Below are positions 1 to 8,662 of a stretch of DNA of 64,000 nt, piece after piece. The notes under the pieces were generated by a model. That model did not search any database, had not been told where the DNA came from, and saw nothing but the letters and a program-made list of their open reading frames with translations. Source of the DNA: Kaistia terrae. GTDB lineage: Bacteria > Pseudomonadota > Alphaproteobacteria > Rhizobiales > Kaistiaceae. The stretch spans positions 238,891 through 302,890 of the forward strand of contig NZ_JAPKNH010000007.1 of NCBI RefSeq assembly GCF_026344005.1. Direction: 5' to 3'. Each line of letters opens with the position of its first letter. Position 1 is the stretch's first letter. The position numbers and the translations under genes are program-made.

Positions 1-909
1 CAGCGTGTCGACATCACCGGCCGCCTCGACGGCGCGGCCCGACATGGCAAGCACGTTGAAGCGCACCAGCCGGTCCATTCCGGCGATGCCGATCGCCGAA
101 AGCAGCGCGCCGATGGTCGTCGGGATCAAGGTGACGAACAGCGCCACCAGCACGACGACCGGAATATAGCCGCCGGCATAGTTGGCAAAACTCGGGATGG
201 TGACGACGGCGAGCACGAAGATCAGCGTCATGCCGGCGAGCAGGATGTTGAGTGCGATCTCGTTCGGCGTCTTCTGCCGTTCGGCACCCTCGACCAGCGC
301 AATCATCCGGTCGATGAAGGTCGAGCCGGCGGCGGCGGTGATGCGGACGCGGATCCAGTCGGACAGCACCTGCGTGCCGCCGGTGACGGCCGAGCGGTCG
401 CCGCCGGATTCGCGGATGACGGGGGCGGACTCACCCGTGATCGCCGCCTCGTTGACCGAGGCGACGCCCTCGATGACCTCGCCATCGGACGGGATGATGT
501 CACCGGCCTCGACCAGCACGACATCGCCGACTTTCAGGCTGGTGCCGGGCACGAGCCGGAATGCGTCGCGCTCGCTGCCGGAAAGCAGCTTGGCCTGCGT
601 CTCGGTGCGGGTACGGCGGAGCGATTCCGCCTGCGCCTTGCCGCGCCCTTCGGCGACGGCCTCGGCGAAATTGGCGAACAGCACCGTGAACCACAGCCAG
701 ATGACGATCTGCAGCGAGAAGCCGAGATTGGCGCCGCCGGTCAAGAGATCGCGCAGGAACAGGATGGTTGTCAGCGCCGACACGACGGCGACGACGAACA
801 TCACCGGGTTGCGCGCCAGGCTGCGCGGATCGAGCTTTTTGAACGCGCCGCTAATGGCAGGAACGAGGATGCGAGCGTCCATGATGCTCGCGGATTTGGA
901 CTGGCTCAT
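1..909 (-). CDS. kdpB: Potassium-transporting P-type ATPase subunit KdpB (partial, 3' end outside window)
   Basis: Catalytic subunit of the high-affinity K+ pump KdpFABC in the inner membrane. The first 303 residues are present. They show transmembrane segments around residues 35-75 and the actuator-domain TGES loop at residues 158-161. The window edge cuts the frame just before the expected DKTGT phosphorylation site: the last residues read GDVDTL. It is last in the visible minus-strand kdp operon, 43 bases after the 61-aa gene. Family assignment is secure; kdpC and the KdpDE sensor genes would be expected beyond the left edge. Confidence 0.97.
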   Translation of the reverse strand, partial: MSQSKSASIMDARILVPAISGAFKKLDPRSLARNPVMFVVAVVSALTTILFLRDLLTGGANLGFSLQIVIWLWFTVLFANFAEAVAEGRGKAQAESLRRTRTETQAKLLSGSERDAFRLVPGTSLKVGDVVLVEAGDIIPSDGEVIEGVASVNEAAITGESAPVIRESGGDRSAVTGGTQVLSDWIRVRITAAAGSTFIDRMIALVEGAERQKTPNEIALNILLAGMTLIFVLAVVTIPSFANYAGGYIPVVVLVALFVTLIPTTIGALLSAIGIAGMDRLVRFNVLAMSGRAVEAAGDVDTL

Positions 910-952
910 AGGAGACTCCAGCTTGGTGTTCCGGTGACAGGCGGTCCGAGCT

Positions 953-1138
953 TCAGCTCGCCGCGATCGACCGGATGAAAAGTTCAACGACCAGCGCGAC
1001 TGCGAACAGCGCCAGGGTCAGCCCCAGGATGAGGGTGGACGCGCGGGGTGCTCCGCCCTCCCCCCGCGCCAAACCGGCGCGAGGGGAACGGAGAGACCGG
1101 ACGAGGTGCGGAGTGGCTAGCCACGAACGATAGCTCAT
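953..1138 (-). CDS. Small single-pass membrane protein between kdpA and kdpB
   Basis: A 61-residue protein with a basic N-terminal half (several Arg, Pro-Arg-Ala stretch) and one strongly hydrophobic C-terminal helix of about 21 residues ([19 protein letters not shown]) ending FIRSIAAS. It starts 9 bases after the kdpA stop and is co-directional with kdpA and kdpB, so it is almost certainly co-transcribed. I do not recognise it as KdpF (which is present separately) or as KdpC. A role as an accessory peptide of the Kdp complex is only an inference from position. The repetitive Arg/Gly middle could mean the true start is further in. Confidence 0.6.
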   Translation of the reverse strand: MSYRSWLATPHLVRSLRSPRAGLARGEGGAPRASTLILGLTLALFAVALVVELFIRSIAAS

Positions 1139-1147
1139 GGTGTCTCC

Positions 1148-2851
1148 TCACAGTCCCGGTGCCTGGATCATGGCGAGGTGCTCGACGATCGGGCCCAGCG
1201 CCAGCGCCGGGAAGAAGGTCAGTCCGCCGACGATCAGGATGACGCCGACCAGCAGGCCGACGAAGAGTGGCCCATGCGTCGGGAAGGTGCCGGCGGAAGC
1301 GGGCGAGACCTTCTTCGTCACCAGCGACCCGGCGATCGCCATGGCCGGGATGATGACCAGGAAGCGGCCCATCAGCATGGCCAGGCCGAGGGTCAGATTG
1401 TACCAGGGCGTATTGCCCGACAGGCCGCCAAAGGCCGAGCCGTTATTGGCCGCCGCCGAGGTATAGGCATAGAGCACCTCGGAGAAGCCGTGCGGACCAG
1501 GATTGGCGATCGAGGCAAGGCCGGTCGGTAGCACGATGGCGATGGCCGTGAAGCCGAGCATGGTCAAGGGCAGGCAAAGCACGGCGAGCATCGCCATCTT
1601 GACCTCCTTGGCCTCGATCTTCTTGCCGAGATACTCTGGCGTACGACCGACCATCAAACCCGCGACGAAGATCGCAATGATGATGAACAGCAGGATGCCG
1701 TAGAATCCGGCGCCGACGCCGCCGACGATGATCTCGCCCAGCATCATGTTGATCATCGGGATCATGCCGCCGAGCGCCATGAAGCTGTCATGCATCGCAT
1801 TGACCGCGCCGCAGGAAGCCGCCGTGGTCACGACGGCGAACAACGCCGAGAGGACAATGCCGAAGCGCGCCTCCTTGCCCTCCATGTTGCCGCCGTCGAT
1901 GCCGAGGGCATGGACAAGCGGATTGCCTGCAGCTTCCGCCCAGTAGCAGATGACGACGCCGGCGATAAACAGCACGCCCATGGCGGCGAGGATCGCCCAG
2001 CCCTGCTTCTCGCTGCCGACCATGCGGCCGAAGACGTTGGTCAGCGCCGCGCCAATGGCGAAGATCATCACCATGTGGATCAAATTGGCGAATGCGGTCG
2101 GGTTCTCGAACGGATGCGCGGCGTTGGCGTTGAAGAAGCCGCCGCCATTGGTGCCGAGATGCTTGATCATCATCTGCGAGGCGACTGGCCCCTGCGCGAT
2201 GGTCTGCTGCGCGCCTTCGAGCGTGGTGGCGACAGTATAAGGATTGAGGTTCTGCGGCACGCCCTGCCAGACCAGAACCAGCGTGCCGACGACGCAGATC
2301 GGCAGCAGCACATAGAGGGTGGCGCGGACGAGGTCGGCCCAAAAATTGCCGAGCGTCTTGCCCGATTTGCGCGAGAAGGCGCGGATCAGCGCGATGGCGA
2401 TGGCGATGCCCGAGGCGGCGGAGACGAAGTTCTGGACGTTCAGCCCCGCCATCTGCACGAGATACGACATCGTGCTTTCGCCGCCATAGTTCTGCCAGTT
2501 GGTGTTGGCGACGAAGCTGGTGGCAGTGTTGAAGGCGAGCTCCGGCGGCACGGCGCCCATGCCGGCCGGGTTGAAGGGCAGTGAGCCCTGTACCCGCTGC
2601 ATCACGTAAAGCAGCAGGAAGCCGGCGAAATTGAACAGCAGGAACGCGCCCGTATAGGTGGTCCAGTGCTGCTCCTCGCGGTCGCTGGTCCCGGCAAGCT
2701 TATACAGCCCGCGCTCGAGTGGCCCGAAGATGATGGAGAGTATCGTGCGCTCGCCGTTGAAGACGCGGGTCATGTAGCCGCCGAGCGGCTTCACGAGCGC
2801 GATGATGATCCCGCAGAAGACCAGGATCTGTATCCAACCGTTGACGGTCAT
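1148..2851 (-). CDS. kdpA: Potassium-transporting ATPase potassium-binding subunit KdpA
   Basis: K+-selective channel-like subunit of KdpFABC. The 567 residues match the usual length of the family. Conserved features include an N-terminal membrane segment followed by PLGGYM, a selectivity-filter-type stretch [18 protein letters not shown], a second filter region with [11 protein letters not shown], and the C-terminal ALGPIVEHL. About ten membrane segments are evident. It lies between kdpF (52 bases upstream) and the 61-aa gene (9 bases downstream) in one operon. The pump normally serves K+ uptake at very low external K+. Confidence 0.98.
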   Translation of the reverse strand: MTVNGWIQILVFCGIIIALVKPLGGYMTRVFNGERTILSIIFGPLERGLYKLAGTSDREEQHWTTYTGAFLLFNFAGFLLLYVMQRVQGSLPFNPAGMGAVPPELAFNTATSFVANTNWQNYGGESTMSYLVQMAGLNVQNFVSAASGIAIAIALIRAFSRKSGKTLGNFWADLVRATLYVLLPICVVGTLVLVWQGVPQNLNPYTVATTLEGAQQTIAQGPVASQMMIKHLGTNGGGFFNANAAHPFENPTAFANLIHMVMIFAIGAALTNVFGRMVGSEKQGWAILAAMGVLFIAGVVICYWAEAAGNPLVHALGIDGGNMEGKEARFGIVLSALFAVVTTAASCGAVNAMHDSFMALGGMIPMINMMLGEIIVGGVGAGFYGILLFIIIAIFVAGLMVGRTPEYLGKKIEAKEVKMAMLAVLCLPLTMLGFTAIAIVLPTGLASIANPGPHGFSEVLYAYTSAAANNGSAFGGLSGNTPWYNLTLGLAMLMGRFLVIIPAMAIAGSLVTKKVSPASAGTFPTHGPLFVGLLVGVILIVGGLTFFPALALGPIVEHLAMIQAPGL

Positions 2852-2903
2852 TTGACGTGCTTTCCGAGAATGGCGCCTTGAGAGGGAGATCGCGCGCCGG
2901 CGA

Positions 2904-2993
2904 TCAGAACCGTTCCGGGCGCACCAGCGCGTAGGTCAGGTAGATGAGCAGGAACACCGTGACGGCGCCGCCAAGCATGTAATCAACAAACAT
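2904..2993 (-). CDS. kdpF: KdpF, small subunit of the potassium-transporting ATPase
   Basis: A 29-residue peptide beginning [11 protein letters not shown] and ending YALVRPERF. It is one transmembrane helix followed by the (V/L)(V/I)RPE(R/K)F end that is typical of KdpF. In E. coli KdpF is a lipid-like stabiliser of the KdpABC complex. It has a GGAGAG ribosome-binding site just upstream and sits 52 bases before kdpA in the same direction. Automated annotation often misses it because of its size. Confidence 0.9.
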   Translation of the reverse strand: MFVDYMLGGAVTVFLLIYLTYALVRPERF

Positions 2994-3008
2994 AACTCTC
3001 TCCTCCGG

Positions 3009-3095
3009 CTATAGAATTTCGCAGAGGCGGACGTAGAAGAAGGATATGGCGAAGAAAACGACGCCTATCCCCACGACGATAAAGTCCATGATCAT
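3009..3095 (-). CDS. 28-aa single-helix peptide at the head of the kdp operon
   Basis: Reads MIMDFIVVGIGVVFF then AISFFYVRLCEIL. It is one hydrophobic helix with a short RLCE tail. An AAGGAG ribosome-binding site lies 8 bases before the second Met (start 3089), which would give 26 residues; with the first Met the spacing is only 2 bases, so 3089 may be the real start. It is 15 bases upstream of kdpF and co-directional. Similar short peptides ending in R-L-C-E/D-x-L are, to my knowledge, often seen ahead of kdpF in other bacteria, but I know no assigned function. Confidence 0.65.
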   Translation of the reverse strand: MIMDFIVVGIGVVFFAISFFYVRLCEIL

Positions 3096-3445
3096 GGCTC
3101 CTTGCAGTTTTCGCATCGTCTCGACGCATCGCGTGCGCCCCGACGACGATCGATAGCGGCAAGGACCGGCGCATCGACTGCGCCAGGCTCTGCCACCTTG
3201 ATGAAAGTCTGCAGGGAATATGGCCTCGAACCGCATAGGCGTTCGAGAGCGGCCAAGCGGCTAAGATATAAAAATCTTATAGGAATTGGCGGGAATGCCC
3301 GGACATCCCCAGTCGGTGCCCAGCCATAGAAGGCAGGCATGACCCGACTACCTCCCGGCAAGAATGCCTCGGGTGCGATAGGCGGTTGAACATCGATCGG
3401 TCCGTCGCCAAACTGTAAGCCAACGGAACCAACGGGAGGATTTCC
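3096..3445. other. Divergent intergenic region between the kdp operon and the aldehyde dehydrogenase
   Basis: A 350-base non-coding stretch that must carry the promoters of the minus-strand kdp operon and the plus-strand aldehyde dehydrogenase. Its only conspicuous element is the AT-rich inverted repeat at 3262-3279, listed separately. A GGGAGGA ribosome-binding site for the dehydrogenase ends 8 bases before its ATG. No small gene is convincing here. Confidence 0.6.
3262..3279. promoter_or_regulatory. AT-rich inverted repeat TAAGAT-N6-ATCTTA, candidate operator
   Basis: TAAGAT, six bases ATAAAA, then ATCTTA: a perfect 6+6 palindrome in otherwise GC-rich DNA. On the minus strand it reads ATTTTTATA across the centre, which resembles the T-rich sites described for KdpE of E. 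coli. It lies 167 bases upstream of the first kdp reading frame and 167 upstream of the aldehyde dehydrogenase start, so either could be its target. Assignment to KdpE is inference. Confidence 0.35.
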
Positions 3446-4876
3446 ATGTCGCACGAGTTGCAGTTCTATATCGATGGTGCCTGGGTCGACCCGGTCGTTC
3501 CGAAGGTCATCGACGTGATCGACCCCTCCAACGAGGACGCCTTCGCGCAGATCTCGCTGGGCTCGAAGGCCGATGTCGACAAGGCCGTCGCCGCCGCCAA
3601 ACGCGCCTTCGCCACCTTCGGCTTCACCAAGCCGGCCGAACGGCTGGAGCTGCTGCGCAGCATCCTTTCCGTCTACAACAAGCGCGCCGACGACCTCGCC
3701 TATGCCATCTCTCGCGAGATGGGCGCGCCGCTTCCCTTCGCGCTCGACAGCCAGGTCGGCATCGGCCGCGCCCATCTCGAGAAGATCATCGAGGTGCTGA
3801 AGGACTTTTCGTTCCAGCACGCCAAGGGCACCTCGCTGGTGGTGAAGGAGCCGATCGGCGTCGTCGGCCTGATCACGCCATGGAACTGGCCGCTGAACCA
3901 GATCACCTGCAAGGTCGGGCCGGCGCTGGCCGCTGGCTGCACCATGGTGCTGAAGCCGAGCGAGATCGCGCCGCTCGACGCCATCATCTTCGCCGAGATC
4001 CTCGACGAGGCCGGCGTCCCCCCCGGCGTGTTCAACCTCGTCAATGGCGATGGCCCGACGGTCGGCGAGGCGCTTTCGAGCCATCCCGACATCGACATGA
4101 TGTCGTTCACCGGCTCGACCCGCGCCGGTATCCTGGTGGCCAAGGCCGCAGCCGAAACGGTCAAGCGCGTGGCGCAGGAACTGGGCGGCAAGTCGGCCAA
4201 CATCCTGTTCCCGGATGTGGATTTCTCCGTCGCCGTGCCGAAGGGCGTTGCCAATTGCTTCGGCAATAGCGGCCAGTCCTGCAACGCGCCGACGCGGATG
4301 TTCGTGCCGCGCGACCGACAGGATGAAGTCATCGGCTATGCCCGCGAGGCGGCCGAGAAATTCGTCGTCGGCCCGGCCGATGCGCCGAACACCAAGCTCG
4401 GCCCGGTCGTCAGCCAGGTGCAATACGACAAGATCCAGAGCCTGATCGAAAGCGGCATCGCCGAGGGCGCGACGCTGGTTGCCGGCGGTCCCGGCCGCCC
4501 GGCCGATCTCAACCGCGGCTACTACATCCGCCCGACCGTCTTCGCGGACGTGACTCCGGACATGCGGATTTCTCGCGAAGAGATCTTCGGGCCGGTGCTT
4601 TCGATCCTGCCCTATGACAGCGTCGAAGAGGCGATCGAGGAAGCCAACAACACGGTCTACGGCCTCGCCGCCTACATCCAGTCGGCCGATCTGCAGACGG
4701 CGCGCGACGCCGCGACCAAAATGCGGGCGGGCGCCGTCCACATCAACTATCCGGCCTGGGATTCGGGCATCCCGTTCGGCGGCTACAAGCAGTCCGGCAA
4801 CGGCCGCGAATATGCCGAATACGGCCTGGAAGACTTCCTCGAGACCAAGGGCATCCTCGGCTACGAGGCCGCCTGA
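3446..4876 (+). CDS. NAD(P)-dependent aldehyde dehydrogenase family protein
   Basis: A 476-residue ALDH-superfamily enzyme that oxidises an aldehyde to its acid. The catalytic set is complete: Asn147 in TPWNW, Glu245 in QELGGKSA, the nucleophile Cys279 in NSGQSCNAP, and EEIFGPV near residue 380. ATG is preceded by a GGGAGGA ribosome-binding site. It is monocistronic: a strong hairpin terminator follows directly, and the upstream neighbour is divergent. The substrate cannot be told from sequence; nothing next to it suggests a pathway. Confidence 0.93.
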   Translation: MSHELQFYIDGAWVDPVVPKVIDVIDPSNEDAFAQISLGSKADVDKAVAAAKRAFATFGFTKPAERLELLRSILSVYNKRADDLAYAISREMGAPLPFALDSQVGIGRAHLEKIIEVLKDFSFQHAKGTSLVVKEPIGVVGLITPWNWPLNQITCKVGPALAAGCTMVLKPSEIAPLDAIIFAEILDEAGVPPGVFNLVNGDGPTVGEALSSHPDIDMMSFTGSTRAGILVAKAAAETVKRVAQELGGKSANILFPDVDFSVAVPKGVANCFGNSGQSCNAPTRMFVPRDRQDEVIGYAREAAEKFVVGPADAPNTKLGPVVSQVQYDKIQSLIESGIAEGATLVAGGPGRPADLNRGYYIRPTVFADVTPDMRISREEIFGPVLSILPYDSVEEAIEEANNTVYGLAAYIQSADLQTARDAATKMRAGAVHINYPAWDSGIPFGGYKQSGNGREYAEYGLEDFLETKGILGYEAA

Positions 4877-4880
4877 CTTA

Positions 4881-4914
4881 GAAAGGGAACCGGCGTCGCC
4901 GCCGGTTCCCTTTC
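4881..4914 (+). terminator. Rho-independent-type hairpin after the aldehyde dehydrogenase
   Basis: A perfect 15-bp inverted repeat (GAAAGGGAACCGGCG and its complement) around a 4-base TCGC loop starts 5 bases after the stop codon. The 3' arm contains CCCTTTC. There is no long T run, but stem length and position make a terminator the simplest reading. Confidence 0.8.
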
Positions 4915-5179
4915 TCGCAACACCAGTTCTGCCGGAGTGCGTCTGCCCGGCGCGGCAGATCCCAACCTGATGTTGGCCGACAAACCACCGTGATCGTCGA
5001 CCGTCGCCACGCCGGTGCTCGCGCGTCCTTGCGCGCCGACCGCCGTTCACGGCCACAATGATCTCCGCGACGCGACAACAAGAGAATGGCGTTTCTTCAC
5101 TGCCTGACTGGCAGTTCTAAGATTGTCTCGAATTTGATGCTGCCTTTGAAAATTCCGGCCGCGCCACGGGACGATAAAA

Positions 5180-6223
5180 ATGACATCAGCCAAGACCTTG
5201 CCGACTCTCGACATCTCCCGCTTTGACGCCGGACCGGCTGAACGAGACAAATTTCTCGAAGAACTTCGCGTAACGGCCCGCGATGTTGGTTTTTTCTACC
5301 TGACCGGACATGGAATTTCCGAAAATATTACTCGCGAGATTGTAGAATTGTCGCGACGCTTCTTCCAGTTGCCCGATGAAGACAAGCTGGCGATTGAAAT
5401 GGCCAACTCGCCCCATTTCCGCGGCTATACGCGGGTTGGGCTGGAGGTGACGCGCGGCCAGGCCGATTGGCGCGAGCAAATCGACTTTTCATCCGAGCGC
5501 GATGTGCTGCCGCGCACGCCGGGCACGCCGGACTGGGCGCGCTTGCAGGGACCGAACCAGTGGCCGGCGACGCTGCCGGAACTGAAGCCTGTCGTGCTCG
5601 AATGGCAGCGCCAACTGACCGATCTCGGTATCCGCGTGCTGGAAGCCTTCGCTTTGGCGCTGCGGCAGGACAAGGACGTTTTCGCGCCGATCTACGAGAC
5701 AGGCGCGATCCAGCACATCAAGCTGATCCGCTATCCCGGCCGCGACGCCACCGGCGGCGACCAGGGCGTCGGCGCGCACAAGGATGGCGGCTTCCTGACG
5801 TTGCTGTTGCAGGATGTGCAGGGCGGCTTGCAGGTCGAGGCCGATGACGGCACCTGGATCGATGCGCCGCCGGTCCCCGGCACCTTCATCGTCAATATCG
5901 GTGAAGTGCTGGAGATGGCCTCGAACGGCTTCCTCCGCGCTACCGTCCACCGCGTCGTGACGCCACCGGCCGGCAAGGACCGGCTCTCGGTCGCCTTCTT
6001 CCTGGGCGCCGCCCTCGACGCGCATATCCCGCTGCTCGATCTCGGCGCGGATCTCGCGGCGCAAGCGCTCGGCCCGACCGCCGACCCACTCAATCCGCTC
6101 TTCCGCGAGATCGGCCAGAACTACCTCAAGGGACGCCTGCGCTCGCATCCCGACGTGGCCGAGCGCCACTACGCCGATCTCATCGACGCCAAGGCCAAGC
6201 GCGAACCTGCCTCGGCCTACTAG
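5180..6223 (+). CDS. Isopenicillin N synthase-like 2-oxoglutarate/Fe(II) dioxygenase
   Basis: A 347-residue member of the IPNS/2OG-Fe(II) oxygenase family. An N-terminal DIOX_N-type part (LDISRFDAG, GFFYLTGHGI, FFQLPDEDK) is followed by the jelly-roll core. The iron triad is His200-x-Asp202 (AHKDGG) and His257 (ATVHRV), and the 2-oxoglutarate arginine motif is Arg268-x-Ser270. It heads a co-directional run with the MetY-like enzyme 39 bases downstream and a sulfonate-type ABC transporter. By context it may oxidise an organosulfur substrate so that sulfur can be released; that role is inferred. Confidence 0.9.
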   Translation: MTSAKTLPTLDISRFDAGPAERDKFLEELRVTARDVGFFYLTGHGISENITREIVELSRRFFQLPDEDKLAIEMANSPHFRGYTRVGLEVTRGQADWREQIDFSSERDVLPRTPGTPDWARLQGPNQWPATLPELKPVVLEWQRQLTDLGIRVLEAFALALRQDKDVFAPIYETGAIQHIKLIRYPGRDATGGDQGVGAHKDGGFLTLLLQDVQGGLQVEADDGTWIDAPPVPGTFIVNIGEVLEMASNGFLRATVHRVVTPPAGKDRLSVAFFLGAALDAHIPLLDLGADLAAQALGPTADPLNPLFREIGQNYLKGRLRSHPDVAERHYADLIDAKAKREPASAY

Positions 6224-6262
6224 TCCCTCCATCCAAATTCCCTCGGCAGCCGGAGACGCACC

Positions 6263-7573
6263 ATGACCTTCCAGCCGACCAAATTCGAGACCAAGCGCTT
6301 CGAGACCATCGCCGTGCATGGCGGAAGCTATCGCGCCGATCCGGCGACCGGCGCCGTCGCCGTGCCGATCTACCAGACCACCTCGTTCCAGTTCCAGGAC
6401 ACCGACCACGCCGACCGGCTCTTCGCGCTGGACGAACTCGGCTACATCTACACCCGCGTCGGCAACCCGACGCAGGACGCGCTGGAGCAGCGGATCGCGG
6501 CGATCGAGGGCGGCGTCGCGGCGCTGGCGCTCGCTTCCGGCCAGGCGGCTTCAGCCTATTCGATCCTCAACCTGACCCGGCCGGGCGACAACATCGTTTC
6601 CTCGACCGGCCTCTATGGCGGCACCTATGCGCTGTTCAACGCGACGCTGAAGAATCTCGGCGTCGAGACGCGGTTCGTCGATCCGTCCGACCCGGAGAAT
6701 TTCCGCCGCGCCACCGACAGCCGCACCCGCGCCTATTACGCGGAATCGCTGCCCAATCCGCGTCTCGAAGTGTTCCCGATCGCCGAGGTCGCCGCCATCG
6801 GCCGTTCGTTTGGCGTGCCGCTGATCGTCGACAACACGGCGGCACCCCTCACCATCCGTCCGCTCGATCATGGCGCGGCGATCGTCGTCTATTCGGCAAC
6901 GAAATATATCGGCGGTCACGGCACGACGATCGGCGGGCTGATCGTCGATGGCGGCAATTTCCCCTGGGCGGACCATCCGGAGCGCTTCCCCAATCTGCAC
7001 GAGCCGGACCCGAGCCATCACGGCGCGACCTGGCTGGAGAAGGCAAAGCCGCTGGGTCCGATCGCCTATGTGCTGCGCGCCCGCGCCGTGCTGTTGCGCG
7101 ATATCGGCGCGGCGATCTCGCCCTTTGCCGCCTTCCAGTTCATCCAGGGGCTGGAGACGCTGCCGCTGCGCATCCGCCAGCACAATGAAAACGCCATCAA
7201 GGTCGCAAGCTTCCTCGAGGCCCATCCCAAGGTCGAGAAAGTGATCTTCCCGGGCTTGCAGAGCGGCGTCGCCAAGGAACGGGCCGATCGCTACCTGAAT
7301 GGCGGCAAGGGTGCGCTGGTCGGCTTCGAGGTCAAGGGTGGCCGGGATGCCGGGCGCGCCTTCATCAACGCGCTGCGGCTCTTCTATCACGTCGCCAATA
7401 TCGGCGATGCGCGCTCGCTCGCCATCCATCCCTCGACGACGACCCATTCGCAGCTTTCCGTCGAGGAGCAACTCGCGACCGGCGTGACGCCCGGCTATGT
7501 GCGCCTCTCGATCGGCATCGAGCATCCCGACGACATCATCGCCGACCTCGCCCAGGCGCTGGACCGCGCCTGA
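6263..7573 (+). CDS. O-acetylhomoserine sulfhydrylase/aminocarboxypropyltransferase family (MetY-like) PLP enzyme
   Basis: A 436-residue Cys/Met-metabolism PLP-dependent enzyme. The PLP lysine is Lys214 in SATKYIGGHG. Typical motifs are YTRVGNPTQDALEQR, the SSTGLYGGTY cofactor loop, the VDNTAAPL aspartate, and a C-terminal block with SLAIHPSTTTHSQL. Members make homocysteine from O-acetylhomoserine and sulfide, but close relatives act as gamma-lyases. Placed between an IPNS-like oxygenase and a sulfur-type ABC importer, it may capture or release sulfur from an imported organosulfur compound (inference). Confidence 0.93.
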   Translation: MTFQPTKFETKRFETIAVHGGSYRADPATGAVAVPIYQTTSFQFQDTDHADRLFALDELGYIYTRVGNPTQDALEQRIAAIEGGVAALALASGQAASAYSILNLTRPGDNIVSSTGLYGGTYALFNATLKNLGVETRFVDPSDPENFRRATDSRTRAYYAESLPNPRLEVFPIAEVAAIGRSFGVPLIVDNTAAPLTIRPLDHGAAIVVYSATKYIGGHGTTIGGLIVDGGNFPWADHPERFPNLHEPDPSHHGATWLEKAKPLGPIAYVLRARAVLLRDIGAAISPFAAFQFIQGLETLPLRIRQHNENAIKVASFLEAHPKVEKVIFPGLQSGVAKERADRYLNGGKGALVGFEVKGGRDAGRAFINALRLFYHVANIGDARSLAIHPSTTTHSQLSVEEQLATGVTPGYVRLSIGIEHPDDIIADLAQALDRA

Positions 7574-7620
7574 CCCACCACCCTTTCAGGACATTGCCAC
7601 CCCCTTTTCAGGAAATCGCC

Positions 7621-8655
7621 ATGAGCATTCTCGACGGAAAGAAGCCTTCGCTGTTCGGTCGCCGCATCTCACGGCGCACGGCCCTGACAGGGGGCGGCGT
7701 GCTGGCCGGCGCCGCCTTCCTCGGCGTCGCGCCGACCTTCTCGGCCCGCGCCGGCAACCGCACCAAGATCCGGCTCGCCTGGACCGAGTTTGCCGCCTGC
7801 CATTCGCCGATCGCCTTCGGCGTCGCCAAGGGCATCTACGAAAAGCACGATCTCGATGTCGAGCTGTTCTACCAGGGCGCCAGCGGGCAGACGCTGGTGC
7901 AGGCACTGGCGACCGGCAAGGCCGATGCCGGCGCCGGCCTGCTGCTCGACTGGGTCAAGCCGCTGGAGCAGGGTCTAGACGTCAAGCTCTTCGTCGGCTC
8001 GCATGGCGGCTGCACCCGCCTCCTCGCTTCGAAGGCATCCGGCATCACCACGCTGGAAGGGCTGAAGGGCAAGACCATCGTCAGCTATGACCCGGCCAGC
8101 CCGCCGAAGCACTCGTTCCAGATCGCGCTCGCCCGCGCCGGCATCGATCCCGAGCAGGACGTCAACTGGAAGGCCGTGCCGTTCGATCTCGTCGGCGCGA
8201 CGGTCGATCGCGGCGAGGCGGATGCGCTCGCCCATCTCGATCCCTGGGCCTATTCGCTCAAGAAGAAATACGACCTGGTCGAGATCGCCAACACCCAGAC
8301 CGGCATCTTCGCCGACAAGGTCTGCTGCGTGCTCGGCGTCAACGGCCCGTTCCTGGAAGCCAACCGCGACGCCGTTCGTCGTCTGGCCGAGGCCAATATC
8401 GAGATCCACGAATATACCGGCAAGCATCCGGAAGAAGTGGCGAAGTGGTATCTCGAAAACCTCAAGCCCGATCTGGAACTGGCCGATCTCTCCGACGATC
8501 TCGGTTCCTTCGTCTATCACATCCACCCGATCGGTCCGGAACTGGTCGAGCAGGTAAAATGGGCGGCCGAGGATCTGCAACTGATCAAGGTGATCGACGC
8601 CTCGACCGACCCGGCCGAACTGGCACAGCGCGTCACCGCCAATCTGCTCGCCTGA
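7621..8655 (+). CDS. Sulfonate/taurine-type ABC transporter substrate-binding protein with Tat signal
   Basis: A 344-residue periplasmic binding protein of the SsuA/TauA/NMT1-like type. The N-terminus has a twin-arginine signal, ISRRTALTGGG, followed by a hydrophobic stretch and probable cleavage near SARA. The mature part begins NRTKIRLAWTEF with the family pattern PIAFGVAKGIYEKHDLDVE. Start at 7621 was chosen over 7594 because AGGAAA lies 8 bases upstream and the Tat motif follows at normal distance. Tat export of such proteins often means folding in the cytoplasm before export. It is first of a three-gene transporter. Confidence 0.9.
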   Translation: MSILDGKKPSLFGRRISRRTALTGGGVLAGAAFLGVAPTFSARAGNRTKIRLAWTEFAACHSPIAFGVAKGIYEKHDLDVELFYQGASGQTLVQALATGKADAGAGLLLDWVKPLEQGLDVKLFVGSHGGCTRLLASKASGITTLEGLKGKTIVSYDPASPPKHSFQIALARAGIDPEQDVNWKAVPFDLVGATVDRGEADALAHLDPWAYSLKKKYDLVEIANTQTGIFADKVCCVLGVNGPFLEANRDAVRRLAEANIEIHEYTGKHPEEVAKWYLENLKPDLELADLSDDLGSFVYHIHPIGPELVEQVKWAAEDLQLIKVIDASTDPAELAQRVTANLLA

Positions 8656-8662
8656 GCGAGAC

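Noticed and set aside
3092..5056. A 654-codon minus-strand frame opposite the aldehyde dehydrogenase
   Set aside because: The plus-strand enzyme has all catalytic motifs; the opposite frame is Arg/Asp/Ala-rich antisense sequence typical of GC-rich DNA.
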